From CAZLMG01 sp964560765 (GTDB taxonomy: Bacteria > Bdellovibrionota_B > Oligoflexia > Oligoflexales > CAZLMG01), in contig CAZLMG010000016.1 of assembly GCA_964560765.1 (NCBI GenBank), positions 1 through 64,000 of the forward strand: 64,000 nucleotides of DNA, in the 5' to 3' direction. Every line of letters starts with the position of its first letter. Position 1 is the stretch's first letter. The translations under genes and the position numbers were made by a program. Shown here one piece after another: positions 23,526 to 32,035 of the stretch. Under the pieces are notes generated by a model that saw only the letters and a list, made by a program, of their open reading frames with translations, made no database searches and was not told the DNA's origin.

Positions 23526-25241
23526 TTGCTCATGCTGGGACACCACCGACTTCTTATTATCGGAGTTTTAGCGAGTCTCATTGGCGTCGGCTGCCGCAGC
23601 ACCAGTGGCGGCTATGATGCAGATGATTCGCCCATTGTGACGACAGGGCCCGAGTCGCAGGGAGGCACCGCCTTTTGCTGGGCTTATGCCATCGTTGCTC
23701 ACTTGGAACAGCGATTCTTTGAGCTAACGCGCGGAGCAGAATCTGGAGGCTTTCGTTTGAACTTCAGCGAAGAGTTTCTTGGTCTCATGCACCTACTTGA
23801 ACAGATCACGATGACGACGGACCCTTCGGAGTTTCAAGGTGAAGGGATGCGTCTTGGACAGGGATTGGACTTGGTCGAACGCTACGGCATTGTTCCTGAA
23901 AGAATCGGCGAAAAGCCCTTCTTTCGCCCGAAGTTCGATGTTGCCATTGGACCACGCGCCAAGGACGAAGTCATTCAGGTGCTAGACAGCTTGCGGGCGC
24001 AGTGGCCGATATCACCTCAAGAAGCCGTCAAGATCATTGCCCGCATCGCCGAACTGAATGCGGACCAGGAAAGGTTCTTACTCGCGGCATATACACGAGA
24101 TCACGCTAATAGCACGTTCAGCTATGCGGGTGGAAACTATACGCCAACTACGTTCGCGAAAAACCGACTCAAGTATAAACGCGCCGAATACTATGTCTTG
24201 CAAATCCCAGACTCAGGCCGCGGCGAAGACCCCAATGCGAAAGTCAGCGCTGAGTACAACCGCTCACTCCAAGTCATCAGAAAGGCGATGCTTTATGGAT
24301 ACTCAGTGCCCATCAGCTTCAACTTTCACTCAGAAGGACGAGAAACGAATGGGACACTGAACTGTCCCGATCCAGGTTGTCCATTTGCCACCATGAACAA
24401 CTCAGACAGCCCGCACGCAAATCACGCCGTACTCTTGGTCGATTTTCGCAGGGCCGACTCGACCTTTGCGCCGGCATCACCGGCAAATCTCTCCCGGAGT
24501 ATGGAACAACTCCCAGCAGAGTGGCTGATCAAGAACTCATGGGGGTTCAATCGCAACACGAGCCGACAGCCAGAGCTTCTGCAGCGGTACCCGTTGCCAG
24601 CCTTTACGGTGATGACGCAAGACTTCTTTGAGGCATCGCACCGCCTACGACCCGGCCGATACGAGGCTATTGTGCCAAAGCAAGTTTGTCTGCGCCACAC
24701 CGAGGCTACTGACGAGCCCTATTGTGAGTCCTTGGTCTTGGATGAGGACCTCGCTGGAACTCCAAAAGCAAGAGGCGTTAACACTCAACTGGCAACAGAG
24801 CGACTGCAGTCCTATCTGGGCACAGAAGCCCAGCGGCGACTCGGCATTCAATACCTACCAAACATCGGCAGGTCAGAGAACAGCGATGCCGCACTGACTT
24901 TGCGAGAAGTCGGACAGCAATCCTTGAGCGAATTCTTGCCACAATTTTCGTTGAAGGCTGCGACGACGATTTCCGGAGTCCTCGAAGACCGGTTTTACCT
25001 TTGCGTCGGCACCAAGGTTGGGCCGCAGGTAAAGTATGTCGCCGCATATATGCTCAATGAAGATCCCGCTGAAAAGCCCTACCCGGCATTTGTCTTGGAC
25101 GAGCAAAACAAGTGGCAACACTGCGCGACGATCAGCAACGACCCGCGAAAGTTTCGAATAATTTTGCAGTCGATTGACCGTCAATGGCGTGTTCGTTCTG
25201 AGACCGGAGCGACGGTAGAAATCAAGGTTAGTAAGCCATGA
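23526..25241 (+). CDS. Papain-like (C1 family) cysteine peptidase lipoprotein
   Basis: 571 aa. TTG 23526 has GGAG at seven bases; an ATG two codons later is farther from the site. Lipobox IGVGC puts the lipid on Cys23. Papain-fold residues are in place: Gln45 and Cys51 in ESQGGTAFCWAYA, His300 in ANHAVLLVDF, and Asn337 in WLIKNSWG. The large insertion between Cys and His (about 250 residues) is typical of bleomycin-hydrolase-like or bacterial C1B enzymes. The C-terminal 200 residues are an unknown extra domain. Being outside the cytoplasm it may digest envelope or foreign proteins. Follows the UDG-like lipoprotein and overlaps the convergent HExxH gene by 14 bases. Confidence 0.85.
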   Translation: MLMLGHHRLLIIGVLASLIGVGCRSTSGGYDADDSPIVTTGPESQGGTAFCWAYAIVAHLEQRFFELTRGAESGGFRLNFSEEFLGLMHLLEQITMTTDPSEFQGEGMRLGQGLDLVERYGIVPERIGEKPFFRPKFDVAIGPRAKDEVIQVLDSLRAQWPISPQEAVKIIARIAELNADQERFLLAAYTRDHANSTFSYAGGNYTPTTFAKNRLKYKRAEYYVLQIPDSGRGEDPNAKVSAEYNRSLQVIRKAMLYGYSVPISFNFHSEGRETNGTLNCPDPGCPFATMNNSDSPHANHAVLLVDFRRADSTFAPASPANLSRSMEQLPAEWLIKNSWGFNRNTSRQPELLQRYPLPAFTVMTQDFFEASHRLRPGRYEAIVPKQVCLRHTEATDEPYCESLVLDEDLAGTPKARGVNTQLATERLQSYLGTEAQRRLGIQYLPNIGRSENSDAALTLREVGQQSLSEFLPQFSLKAATTISGVLEDRFYLCVGTKVGPQVKYVAAYMLNEDPAEKPYPAFVLDEQNKWQHCATISNDPRKFRIILQSIDRQWRVRSETGATVEIKVSKP

Positions 25242-26511
25242 AATTCAGGGCATGTTGATGAACTTCCTTGGCCAAATCATGGGCGGACTCAATCGCTTGC
25301 CGCAACGGGGCAAGATCACCTTGGGGATTCTGCGTCCATGATTTCCAATTTGCACGCAGCGTTTTTAGGCGCGCATCAAGCAACAATAGCATGGGGCTTT
25401 GCTCATCCTGCAGTTGTCGCCACCCTGTAATTTGCGGCTGAACCAACCCTAAAAGTCCTTCGGCATTTTGGCTTCTGTTTGCATCTTTAGGCACTAGGAG
25501 TCGAACGGTCGATGCAGGGTTTAACACATGCTCGTTCGAGGCAGGTGGGAGCGTTATGCGAACAGCGAAAAACCGATTCCTCCCGACTCTGACTGACTCT
25601 TTGTCAACCAAAACAGACAGCGATCGCCCCCCAGTTTCTCCACGAACTAAGCCTTCGAGCGGCTTTAGCGCTAACTCGCCCAACTCATGCATCTCCCTGA
25701 TGTCGTCAAGCTTACTTCGGGCTCGCGAAACGATCGCCGAGACATTCTCCTGCACGTTAACGGGCTCTGAGCGATGAAAGAAGCTCCAGATATAGTCCAG
25801 CCAGGTTTGCCTTGGCTGCTCAGCAGGGCGCTGCATCTCAGTACGCACCCAGTATCGAAGCTTACCGAGAGCCAGCCGCAGATCTTGACGATAGGTTAAG
25901 TACTCACTCAGAGCGAGATCCTCGCCACTGCTGAATTTTGATGAGTGGTCGGTGCCGGCTGGGATGTTATCAATTTTGGCACTGTGCAGTTTACCCTCCG
26001 GCTGTCCCCACAGCCGGGCGTGCAGAGCTTCGTGCAAATCAGTCATAGTGAAAAAGTTTGAGGGAGTGCGTGCTGCAATGTTTGTCTGCAAAATGATCGT
26101 GTTTTCCTGAATGTGAAATGAGCCACGCGATCCCCGATCCGCCAGAAATTCTGGGGCAAACACAACCTTAGCACCCTCGGCGGCATAGAAACGCGCGAGG
26201 CGATTGAGCGGATGCTGCCCCTCGGAGGAAATCAGCAGTGCCGGATATTCTCCACGCAGGCTGGTCGCGCTATACTGCACGCGCGCCCTTCGCAGCAGCA
26301 TTTCAACATTCTTGGCGCTGACCGTTTCGGTATCACCGACGTTTGGCAGCCAGTTCTTCTGCCAGTCATCTAAGACCTCTTGGCCGACCGTGGCTGAGTT
26401 TAAGTCGCCACAGTCCTCTGCCCCAGTCACAGCAGGTGCAGCGAACATTGCCGTGGCTACCAGCCAGGCTGCAGACCTCTTCGTGAACTGTTGTTTTCTA
26501 TAGCCACGCAA
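25228..26511 (-). CDS. Secreted protein with HExxH metalloprotease motif
   Basis: 427 aa from a TTG at 26511 (weak ribosome-binding site GGGG; the start is uncertain but this end is needed for the signal peptide that ends APAVTGA). H160EALH164 in MTDLHEALHARLW is a zinc-protease motif; Glu203 in LSEYLTYRQD, 39 residues on, is a possible third ligand as in gluzincins. A coiled-coil region (about 255-290, SRARSKLDDIREMHELGEL) and a helical C-terminus follow. I cannot name the family. Convergent and overlapping with the papain-like gene. Confidence 0.7.
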   Translation of the reverse strand: MRGYRKQQFTKRSAAWLVATAMFAAPAVTGAEDCGDLNSATVGQEVLDDWQKNWLPNVGDTETVSAKNVEMLLRRARVQYSATSLRGEYPALLISSEGQHPLNRLARFYAAEGAKVVFAPEFLADRGSRGSFHIQENTIILQTNIAARTPSNFFTMTDLHEALHARLWGQPEGKLHSAKIDNIPAGTDHSSKFSSGEDLALSEYLTYRQDLRLALGKLRYWVRTEMQRPAEQPRQTWLDYIWSFFHRSEPVNVQENVSAIVSRARSKLDDIREMHELGELALKPLEGLVRGETGGRSLSVLVDKESVRVGRNRFFAVRITLPPASNEHVLNPASTVRLLVPKDANRSQNAEGLLGLVQPQITGWRQLQDEQSPMLLLLDARLKTLRANWKSWTQNPQGDLAPLRQAIESAHDLAKEVHQHALNFMAY

Positions 26512-26713
26512 AGCGAGACCCCAATTTTGGCGGGAGGTTCAGATGTTTGCCTGAAAGTGTGCGCATCGCTCCCCTATGCTCTTCGGCAAGCGGTCAGGAT
26601 TCTCCACTGGCCAACCCAAATTTCCATAGTCGTTCTTCGCAATTGGCTTGCATAAGTCCCACGAGGTGCGCTATTCCCGGCTCGCCAAGTGGTCCTAACT
26701 TAGGAGATCTCCC

Positions 26714-27163
26714 ATGGATTCATCAATTTTTCAAAAATGGCTTGTCGCCACATGCCTGCTTCTTGCTCAGTCCGCGCATGCAGCTGACCTGAAAAGCTCC
26801 CCGTCGGTGGATTCTTATTGTTTGTCTGTCGTTCGCCTCATGGCGACTTCGGGCGAGAGCGACCGCTTCGAGGCCCAATCAGAAGTGGAGAAGTCATACG
26901 CGAAAAGCGCGCAGACTCGTGCCACTCAACTCTTCCAATCTCACTTCGGTTTTGAGGTCGGATTTGTAGAGCTGAAAATGTATCGAATACCTTTTGGTGA
27001 ACATGGTGCCGAAGTTACCGTATGTGATAGCGACACCGGATATGAGCAGGGAAATTGCATGAATTTTACCTTTCGCCCAAGCGATTCGGACAACGCCCGC
27101 CTGCTCGTCGCTAGCGAATACTGGCACATCGGAGACGGCAAGGCTTACTTCGTCTGCGAGTAA
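26714..27163 (+). CDS. Small secreted hypothetical protein
   Basis: 149 aa; ATG with AGGAG at eight bases. A signal peptide ends LLAQSAHAA, consistent with signal peptidase I cleavage. Mature protein about 125 residues with four cysteines (SYCLSVV, TVCDSDT, GNCMNF, YFVCE) that could form two disulfides, and repeated beta-like segments. No family recognised. It is 70 bases upstream of motA but separated by a hairpin, so it may or may not be co-transcribed. Confidence 0.75.
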   Translation: MDSSIFQKWLVATCLLLAQSAHAADLKSSPSVDSYCLSVVRLMATSGESDRFEAQSEVEKSYAKSAQTRATQLFQSHFGFEVGFVELKMYRIPFGEHGAEVTVCDSDTGYEQGNCMNFTFRPSDSDNARLLVASEYWHIGDGKAYFVCE

Positions 27164-27194
27164 TTTTCACCTAAAGATCCAAGACAGTTAACCG

Positions 27195-27230
27195 AAACCC
27201 CCTATACGCGCAACAAGGCATGGGGGGTTT
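27195..27230 (+). promoter_or_regulatory. motA: Hairpin covering the motA ribosome-binding site
   Basis: AAACCCCC at 27195-27202 pairs exactly with GGGGGTTT at 27223-27230 (8 bp, 20-base loop). The G-run is the best Shine-Dalgarno-like sequence for the GTG start at 27235, so folding would hide it. The loop contains an alternative ATG (27220). It could also serve as a weak terminator for the upstream gene. Confidence 0.5.
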
Positions 27231-27234
27231 TGAC

Positions 27235-28023
27235 GTGTCAGCAATTATTGGGCTCTGCGGTATCGGTATCAGCCTTTGGTACGTGTTCATGTTCCCTTCT
27301 CCCGGATTTAAGGGATACTTCGACCTGCCGTCGTGCATATTGCTTGTCGTCGCCCCACCTTCCATCATGCTTTTGTCGCATCGCATTACGGACTTCATGA
27401 CTGGGCTAAAGACCCTTTGGGATGCCGCCTTTGGCGGACACGATCGCATGGAAGAACACGTCATCAATACGCTGACGCAAGCTGCTGCCCTGGTTCGCGC
27501 TGAGGGAATCGGTGCCCTCGTCAAGATTCGCGGTCATGTAAAATATGACTTCCTGCGCGATGGAGTTTCCCTCATCGTCAATGATTTTTCGGAAGAGGAG
27601 ATTCGCCACAACCTCGTGGGGAAGATCAATGCCAAGCAGCAACGTATGTCGCTCGCTAGCGGAATGTTCGAAAATATGTCCAAGATCAGCCCGGGCGTGG
27701 GGATGCTTGGAACGCTCCTTGGACTCATTGGCATGATGTCCACGTTGAACGATCCCACAAAGATCGGCGCAGGAATGGCGCTGTCACTGATTACAACGCT
27801 TTACGGTGTAATTTTGGGGACGTTCATTTATGCGCCGTGCGCCGAAAAGATATCTTTGGCGACAGAGCGGTCCATGGAGATCGACACGCTGGTTCTTGAA
27901 GGTGTGATGGCGCTTAAAGGCAAGAAGTCGAGCGTGCATTTGAACAATGTGATGAAGACTTATGCATCGCAGTCGCGAAAAATTGCTGCCGGCGGCGGTG
28001 GCAAGGCCGCGCAGCAGCGATAA
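27235..28023 (+). CDS. motA: Flagellar motor stator protein MotA
   Basis: 262 aa from GTG 27235, with the G-run ending seven bases before it; an ATG at 27220 lacks a ribosome-binding site. Four membrane segments, a long cytoplasmic loop (about 60-130), and the MotA signature SPGVGMLGTLLGLIGMM followed by LITTLYGVILG. The proline in the third helix that couples proton flow to torque is present. With MotB it forms the inner-membrane ion channel that drives flagellar rotation; no other flagellar genes are in the window. 18 bases precede motB. Confidence 0.9.
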   Translation: MSAIIGLCGIGISLWYVFMFPSPGFKGYFDLPSCILLVVAPPSIMLLSHRITDFMTGLKTLWDAAFGGHDRMEEHVINTLTQAAALVRAEGIGALVKIRGHVKYDFLRDGVSLIVNDFSEEEIRHNLVGKINAKQQRMSLASGMFENMSKISPGVGMLGTLLGLIGMMSTLNDPTKIGAGMALSLITTLYGVILGTFIYAPCAEKISLATERSMEIDTLVLEGVMALKGKKSSVHLNNVMKTYASQSRKIAAGGGGKAAQQR

Positions 28024-28041
28024 CGGAATAGGTGAGCGCGC

Positions 28042-28695
28042 ATGGAAGCCACAATCAAACGAGTTAAACGCAAGCGCAAAGAAGATGCGTGGATGGCCAC
28101 GTTCTCGGACTTGAGCTTAAACTTAATGTGCTTCTTTGCACTGCTCCTTTCTATGTCGACCCTCAACAAAGCTAAAGTCGACGTCATGGTCGACAATCTC
28201 AACAAAACAGAAAAGGTTGTGAAAGAGCACAATCTGCTCGAACTGAAGCAGTTGCTCGAGCGCAAAATCAACAGCAAGCCAGAATTGCGCAACGCCGTCG
28301 GCGTCAGCTTGAACATGGAGGGACTTGCGGTTGAGTTCAAAAGCGGAGTTCTATTTGCCAGTGGCTCGGCAGATACCAATTCTCAAACGAAGAACGTCGT
28401 CAGCGAGGTATTGAAAATCATCGCCGGCGCGCCCGACAAGTATGCACTCTCACTAGAGGGACACACCGACAACATCCCGATGAAAGGTAATCGCTTTCGC
28501 TCGAATTGGGATCTAAGTTCTGCCCGCGGGGTGACACTGTTGAATGAGTTTCGACGGCTGGGTGTCAAAGAGGACCGCATGTCTGTGCAAGCCTTTGCTC
28601 ACACCAAGCCAAAGGTTGACTATGTTGGCAAGACCGGCAAGGAGCTCGCCGACGCCCAGGCGCAAAACCGGCGCGTCGTCATTTGGCTGCGATAG
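28042..28695 (+). CDS. motB: Flagellar motor stator protein MotB
   Basis: 217 aa. Basic N-terminus, one membrane segment with the channel aspartate Asp23 (WMATFSDLSLNLMCFFALL), then an OmpA-type peptidoglycan-binding domain with LSLEGHTDNIPMKG, NWDLSSARGVTLL and QNRRVVIWL. Length and order are those of MotB rather than ExbD/TolR. It anchors the stator to the cell wall. Co-transcribed with motA and convergent with the Cys-rich secreted gene. Confidence 0.92.
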   Translation: MEATIKRVKRKRKEDAWMATFSDLSLNLMCFFALLLSMSTLNKAKVDVMVDNLNKTEKVVKEHNLLELKQLLERKINSKPELRNAVGVSLNMEGLAVEFKSGVLFASGSADTNSQTKNVVSEVLKIIAGAPDKYALSLEGHTDNIPMKGNRFRSNWDLSSARGVTLLNEFRRLGVKEDRMSVQAFAHTKPKVDYVGKTGKELADAQAQNRRVVIWLR

Positions 28696-28712
28696 CAGGC
28701 CATCCGCAAAAC

Positions 28713-29003
28713 CTACTCCAAATCGGCGCCAAGTGCTGTGGCATCCACACGACAATAACAGAGGAACGTTTCGTAAAAATCACCGATACGTTCGCAGGTC
28801 TCTGCGTCCTTCTTGGCGACGATGCCACCGCGAGTTGGACATGAGTTCATGCACTCACCCGGAGATGGCCGGCATCCAATAAAGGCATAACCAGGAACCT
28901 GAGGAACCTGATCGGCATTTGCCGCGCTGGCAACGAAAGAAGCGGGCGCAACCCAACAAAGGACAACGACTGTCAGTAAATGTAAGACTTGCTGGAAACT
29001 CAT
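28713..29003 (-). CDS. Small secreted Cys-rich protein sharing a module with the lipoprotein at 6476
   Basis: 96 aa; ATG with AGGGG seven bases upstream. Signal peptide ends ASFVASA. The mature protein has six cysteines: C44-x6-C51-x3-C55-x14-C70-x11-C82-x-C84, beginning CRPSPGEC. The second half of the lipoprotein at 6476-6940 has nearly the same spacing (x6, x3, x13, x8, x1) and the same PSP residues, so the two are homologous by pattern. No named family. Likely disulfide-bonded outside the cytoplasm; the VKOR-DsbA gene divergent from it could supply the disulfides. Confidence 0.75.
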   Translation of the reverse strand: MSFQQVLHLLTVVVLCWVAPASFVASAANADQVPQVPGYAFIGCRPSPGECMNSCPTRGGIVAKKDAETCERIGDFYETFLCYCRVDATALGADLE

Positions 29004-29248
29004 AAATAAACCCCTGAATGAAGGTAAGTTGGCCTAACTATTCATGGCGTAGCACTCGCCGGCGCCCGTGTATTGCACCCCGACCACTGCCGTCAAGACA
29101 ATTCGAGGAACCGGCGGAAGCCCGCCTCGACGCAGGTTAGAGAGGGATAAGAGTCGCGAAAAAGTGCCCACGATCATCGGATGGGGCGAGACTTTACGAA
29201 AACAGGTGTAATATAAGGTAATGATTCTAACTTATGGGAGGCGGCATC

Positions 29249-30451
29249 ATGACAGCTGGCGGCACACCGCACTTGGAATTGAACCCACGCCTGAAGACCT
29301 GGTCCATCGCTGCCGCAATCCTTGCGGTCTTGGGGATCATCGTTTCGGCGTATGCTACTTATCACCATCTTGAACTGAAGCGCCTCGGTCAAACCGATGC
29401 GTTTTGTAATATCAACCAAACGGTAAGCTGCGACGTTGTCGCTGGTAGCGAATATAGCGAAATCTTGAGTATCCCGATGGGGCTATGGGGAGCGGGATAT
29501 TTCCTAGGCGCACTTCTACTTGTCGGTTTAGCCATCGTACGCCCACAAGATCGACGTGACTTCATGCAAGGCTATGCTGCCTTGGTTCTAATCGGCTTCA
29601 TTGTCACTGTCATCTTAGGAGGGATTTCGTACTTCCAGATAGGGGCTTTCTGCCTGACCTGCACGTTTGTCTATGCGCTGTGCCTCTTGCAAATCGCAGC
29701 GCTGTTGATGTATCGCGACCAGATTCCCGTGGGAGGTGATACGGGCGGCATTCTTCGCAGCGGCGGTCTTGCAGCTCTGGCTGTCATCCTAGTCACGGGC
29801 GGCTTCAAACTCGCCTATAGCCCGTCAGAAATCGAGCGCAGTGCGCCTCCCAAGGCGGCTGAGCCCGCCAAAATAACGGCTCCGACAGCTGAAATTAAAG
29901 TGGATTTTTCCGCGTATTCCGGTCTTGGCGAAGACTATCGCAAAGGCAGTGATTCAGCGAAGGTAAGGATCGTCGAGTTCGCCGACTTTGAATGTCCAGC
30001 CTGCCGCAATGCTGCCATGAATCTTATGAAAAAATTGCACGAAGATTTCGGCGACCAGATCCTCATCGTCTTTAAGAATTTTCCCCTCGACAAGTCGTGC
30101 AACAAGAGCATGCAGTCATCCCTGCACCAATTCGCCTGTAGAGCTGCCGTCTTAGCCCGCTGTGCTGGCCGCGAGGGTAAGTTTTGGCAGTTTCACGATA
30201 TAGCCTTTGACCGGCAAAAAGGCATAAATGCGGATACCCTAGTTGTGTGGGCGCGCGAAATTGGGATAAGCCAGGCGAACATCGACGCCTGCCTCAAAGA
30301 CCAAGACATCATGCTTAAGATCCAAGAAGATATCGCCATCGGCGAGCAAATTGGCGTCCAAGGGACTCCCGCCATTTATATCAACGGCCGCGAAGCCCGC
30401 CTGCGAGGCTACGACGACCTTGCTCGGCAGGTCGAGGCTTTGCTAAGGTGA
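29249..30451 (+). CDS. VKOR-DsbA fusion (disulfide bond formation)
   Basis: 400 aa from ATG 29249 with GGGAGG seven bases upstream. N-terminal VKOR domain with four to five membrane helices: loop cysteines in FCNINQTVSCDVVAGS, the Ser-Pro-type turn SIPMGLWG, and the CLTC active site. A 60-residue linker follows, then a DsbA-like thioredoxin domain with ECPACR active site and a cis-proline in VQGTPAIYI. One polypeptide would both oxidise periplasmic proteins and regenerate itself with quinone, replacing DsbA plus DsbB. First gene of a unit with the STAS-like gene 25 bases downstream. Confidence 0.93.
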   Translation: MTAGGTPHLELNPRLKTWSIAAAILAVLGIIVSAYATYHHLELKRLGQTDAFCNINQTVSCDVVAGSEYSEILSIPMGLWGAGYFLGALLLVGLAIVRPQDRRDFMQGYAALVLIGFIVTVILGGISYFQIGAFCLTCTFVYALCLLQIAALLMYRDQIPVGGDTGGILRSGGLAALAVILVTGGFKLAYSPSEIERSAPPKAAEPAKITAPTAEIKVDFSAYSGLGEDYRKGSDSAKVRIVEFADFECPACRNAAMNLMKKLHEDFGDQILIVFKNFPLDKSCNKSMQSSLHQFACRAAVLARCAGREGKFWQFHDIAFDRQKGINADTLVVWAREIGISQANIDACLKDQDIMLKIQEDIAIGEQIGVQGTPAIYINGREARLRGYDDLARQVEALLR

Positions 30452-30476
30452 CTCGCACCTGTCGGGGACGCGCCGA

Positions 30477-31250
30477 ATGAAAATTAGTTTTGAGCACGAT
30501 TATCAGAAGAAGGTCATGACCATGACCTTCGTCGAGCCGTTTTTCGTCCAGTCCAAGGCTGATGTTTTGCGCTGGCGGTCCTTGTGGCTACAGGAACTAA
30601 AGTCTTGGCACTCTCCGTACTCGGTTCTCGTCGATTGCAGCCGGCTACGAGTTGCCGATTCTCCCGAAGTTGCGTCCGAACTGGAAATCATGTTGCGTTT
30701 CTTCAAGGGTTTCTTTCTAAAAAAGGCGGTTGGCTTTGGGATCAACCAAGTTGATGGAGCTGGCCGGCTTCCTTTCGAGATCTTGCCGGATGAAGAAGCG
30801 GCCGCCGCCAGTGTCGGTTTGCGCCGACAGGCCGGTCCGCGAGAAAAGATTGAGTTTCGCGACTTGATTCAGCTACAGAACCACTTTCAGCAGCATGTGG
30901 TGGAATTGTCATTTAGCGAGCCCGTAGAAGTTAACTCGAAGGATATGCTGCAAGTCCTGAAGAGCAAACTGACCAATAACCTGATGCAATGGCACTCCAA
31001 GTGGAGCCTGATCGTCGATTGCACCAACCTTAAAATTACCGAAAACTTGCAAGACGATTTTGCCTTGGTTGAACGCTATTTCCGCGGATTCTTTTTAAAG
31101 AGTATCGTCGGCTATGGCGCCAATCCCGCGCAGCAATGGTTCCCATTTCAAGTGTACCGTGCCCGACACAAGGCTGCCGCCGCACTGGAAAACGAGGGCG
31201 CTTTCTCGGGCGATGCGGCCGATTGCCGCTCCCGAAAAGCCTCTCCTTAA
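30477..31250 (+). CDS. Protein with two tandem STAS-like domains
   Basis: 257 aa; ATG with GGGGA eight bases upstream. Residues 13-90 and 141-215 are an internal duplication offset by about 128 residues: FVEPF/FSEPV, LKSWHSPYSVLVDC/LMQWHSKWSLIVDC, FFKGFFLKKAVGFGIN/YFRGFFLKSIVGYGAN. The strand-then-VDCS/VDCT pattern resembles STAS (anti-sigma antagonist) or SpoIIAA-like folds, where the Ser after Asp is the phosphorylation site; here the residue is Cys then Ser or Thr. No catalytic residues seen. Likely cytoplasmic partner protein, possibly a pseudo-dimer. Confidence 0.75.
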   Translation: MKISFEHDYQKKVMTMTFVEPFFVQSKADVLRWRSLWLQELKSWHSPYSVLVDCSRLRVADSPEVASELEIMLRFFKGFFLKKAVGFGINQVDGAGRLPFEILPDEEAAAASVGLRRQAGPREKIEFRDLIQLQNHFQQHVVELSFSEPVEVNSKDMLQVLKSKLTNNLMQWHSKWSLIVDCTNLKITENLQDDFALVERYFRGFFLKSIVGYGANPAQQWFPFQVYRARHKAAAALENEGAFSGDAADCRSRKASP

Positions 31251-31315
31251 GGTATTCGGACTTGCGGTTACCCCTTGTTTTGGCTAGCTTGCTGCTTTTG
31301 CAGGAATTTGTGTCG

Positions 31316-31343
31316 TTGTGTTCCCATGACAGAACGGTATTAT
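31316..31343 (+). promoter_or_regulatory. Candidate promoter of the histone-tail gene
   Basis: TTGTGT at 31316-31321 and TATTAT at 31338-31343, 16 bases apart, followed by a leader of about 40 bases with GAGAGG eight bases before GTG 31388. Confidence 0.45.
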
Positions 31344-31387
31344 AGTCGGTCCATGGCCCCGTTAAAATTTTTTGAGAGGTTTTGTCT

Positions 31388-32026
31388 GTGCTACCAGTAG
31401 AGATCGTGCCAGCACCAGGTGGAATTCTAGTCTTGAGAGCGCGCCAATCGGAACTGCTCATCCTTGCCTCACACGTCGAGGAACTGCAGTCGCGCAAAGA
31501 GCCAAAAGATTTTACGGGGTATTTCATAAATGAAGCCCTTATCAATCGTCCAGCTCGAAAGCTTTTTGAAGCTTGGCTGCGAAAGGACAAGACGCTTTGG
31601 AAGCGCATCTATCAAACTGTGCAGCACGAGATGAAGCTTGATGAAGCCGTAGAAGCAACGCCGGCCAAAGTTGAAGCGAAGAAGGCCACCGCGCCGGCAA
31701 AGGCCACCACTGCCGAATCGAAGCCAGCAGCTGCTGCCGCCGCCGCCAAAGCTAAACCAGCTGAAGTTAAGCCTACAAAGCCAGCCGCCGAGACAAAGCC
31801 CGCAGCGGTGCCGACAAAGAAAGCTGAAAAGGCCGTCGAGACTAAAAAAGCTGCTACACCAGAGAAGAAGGTTGCGAAAAAGGCCGCCGCTGAAGAAAAG
31901 AAGCCAGTGGCGAAGAAGGCTGCACCAGCTGCTAAGAAAGCAGCTCCTGCAAAGAAAGCCAGCCCAGCAACAAAGAAGACTGCAACCAAAGCTGCCACCA
32001 AGAAAAAGACTGCCAAGAAGAAGTGA
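31388..32026 (+). CDS. Protein with histone H1-like Lys/Ala/Pro tail
   Basis: 212 aa from GTG 31388 (GAGAGG at eight bases; a TTG two codons earlier is too close to it). Residues 1-88 form a small globular domain (EIVPAPGGILVLRARQSELL, then KLFEAWLRKDKTLWKRIYQ) that I do not recognise. Residues 95-212 are almost only Lys, Ala, Pro, Thr and Glu in KKA/PAK units, ending KKKTAKKK, as in eukaryotic H1 and bacterial histone-like proteins (for example H1 homologues in Chlamydia and AlgP-type proteins). DNA or RNA binding by the tail is likely by charge. Precedes a small hypothetical and gmhB. Confidence 0.85.
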   Translation: MLPVEIVPAPGGILVLRARQSELLILASHVEELQSRKEPKDFTGYFINEALINRPARKLFEAWLRKDKTLWKRIYQTVQHEMKLDEAVEATPAKVEAKKATAPAKATTAESKPAAAAAAAKAKPAEVKPTKPAAETKPAAVPTKKAEKAVETKKAATPEKKVAKKAAAEEKKPVAKKAAPAAKKAAPAKKASPATKKTATKAATKKKTAKKK

Positions 32027-32035
32027 GCTCGCAGC

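Noticed and set aside
27235..28695. Reading motA-motB as AglRQS/TolQR-type stators of the Glt machine
   Set aside because: The long MotA loop and the OmpA-type peptidoglycan-binding domain in MotB fit flagellar stators better, and the pair is 22 kb from the Glt-like operon.
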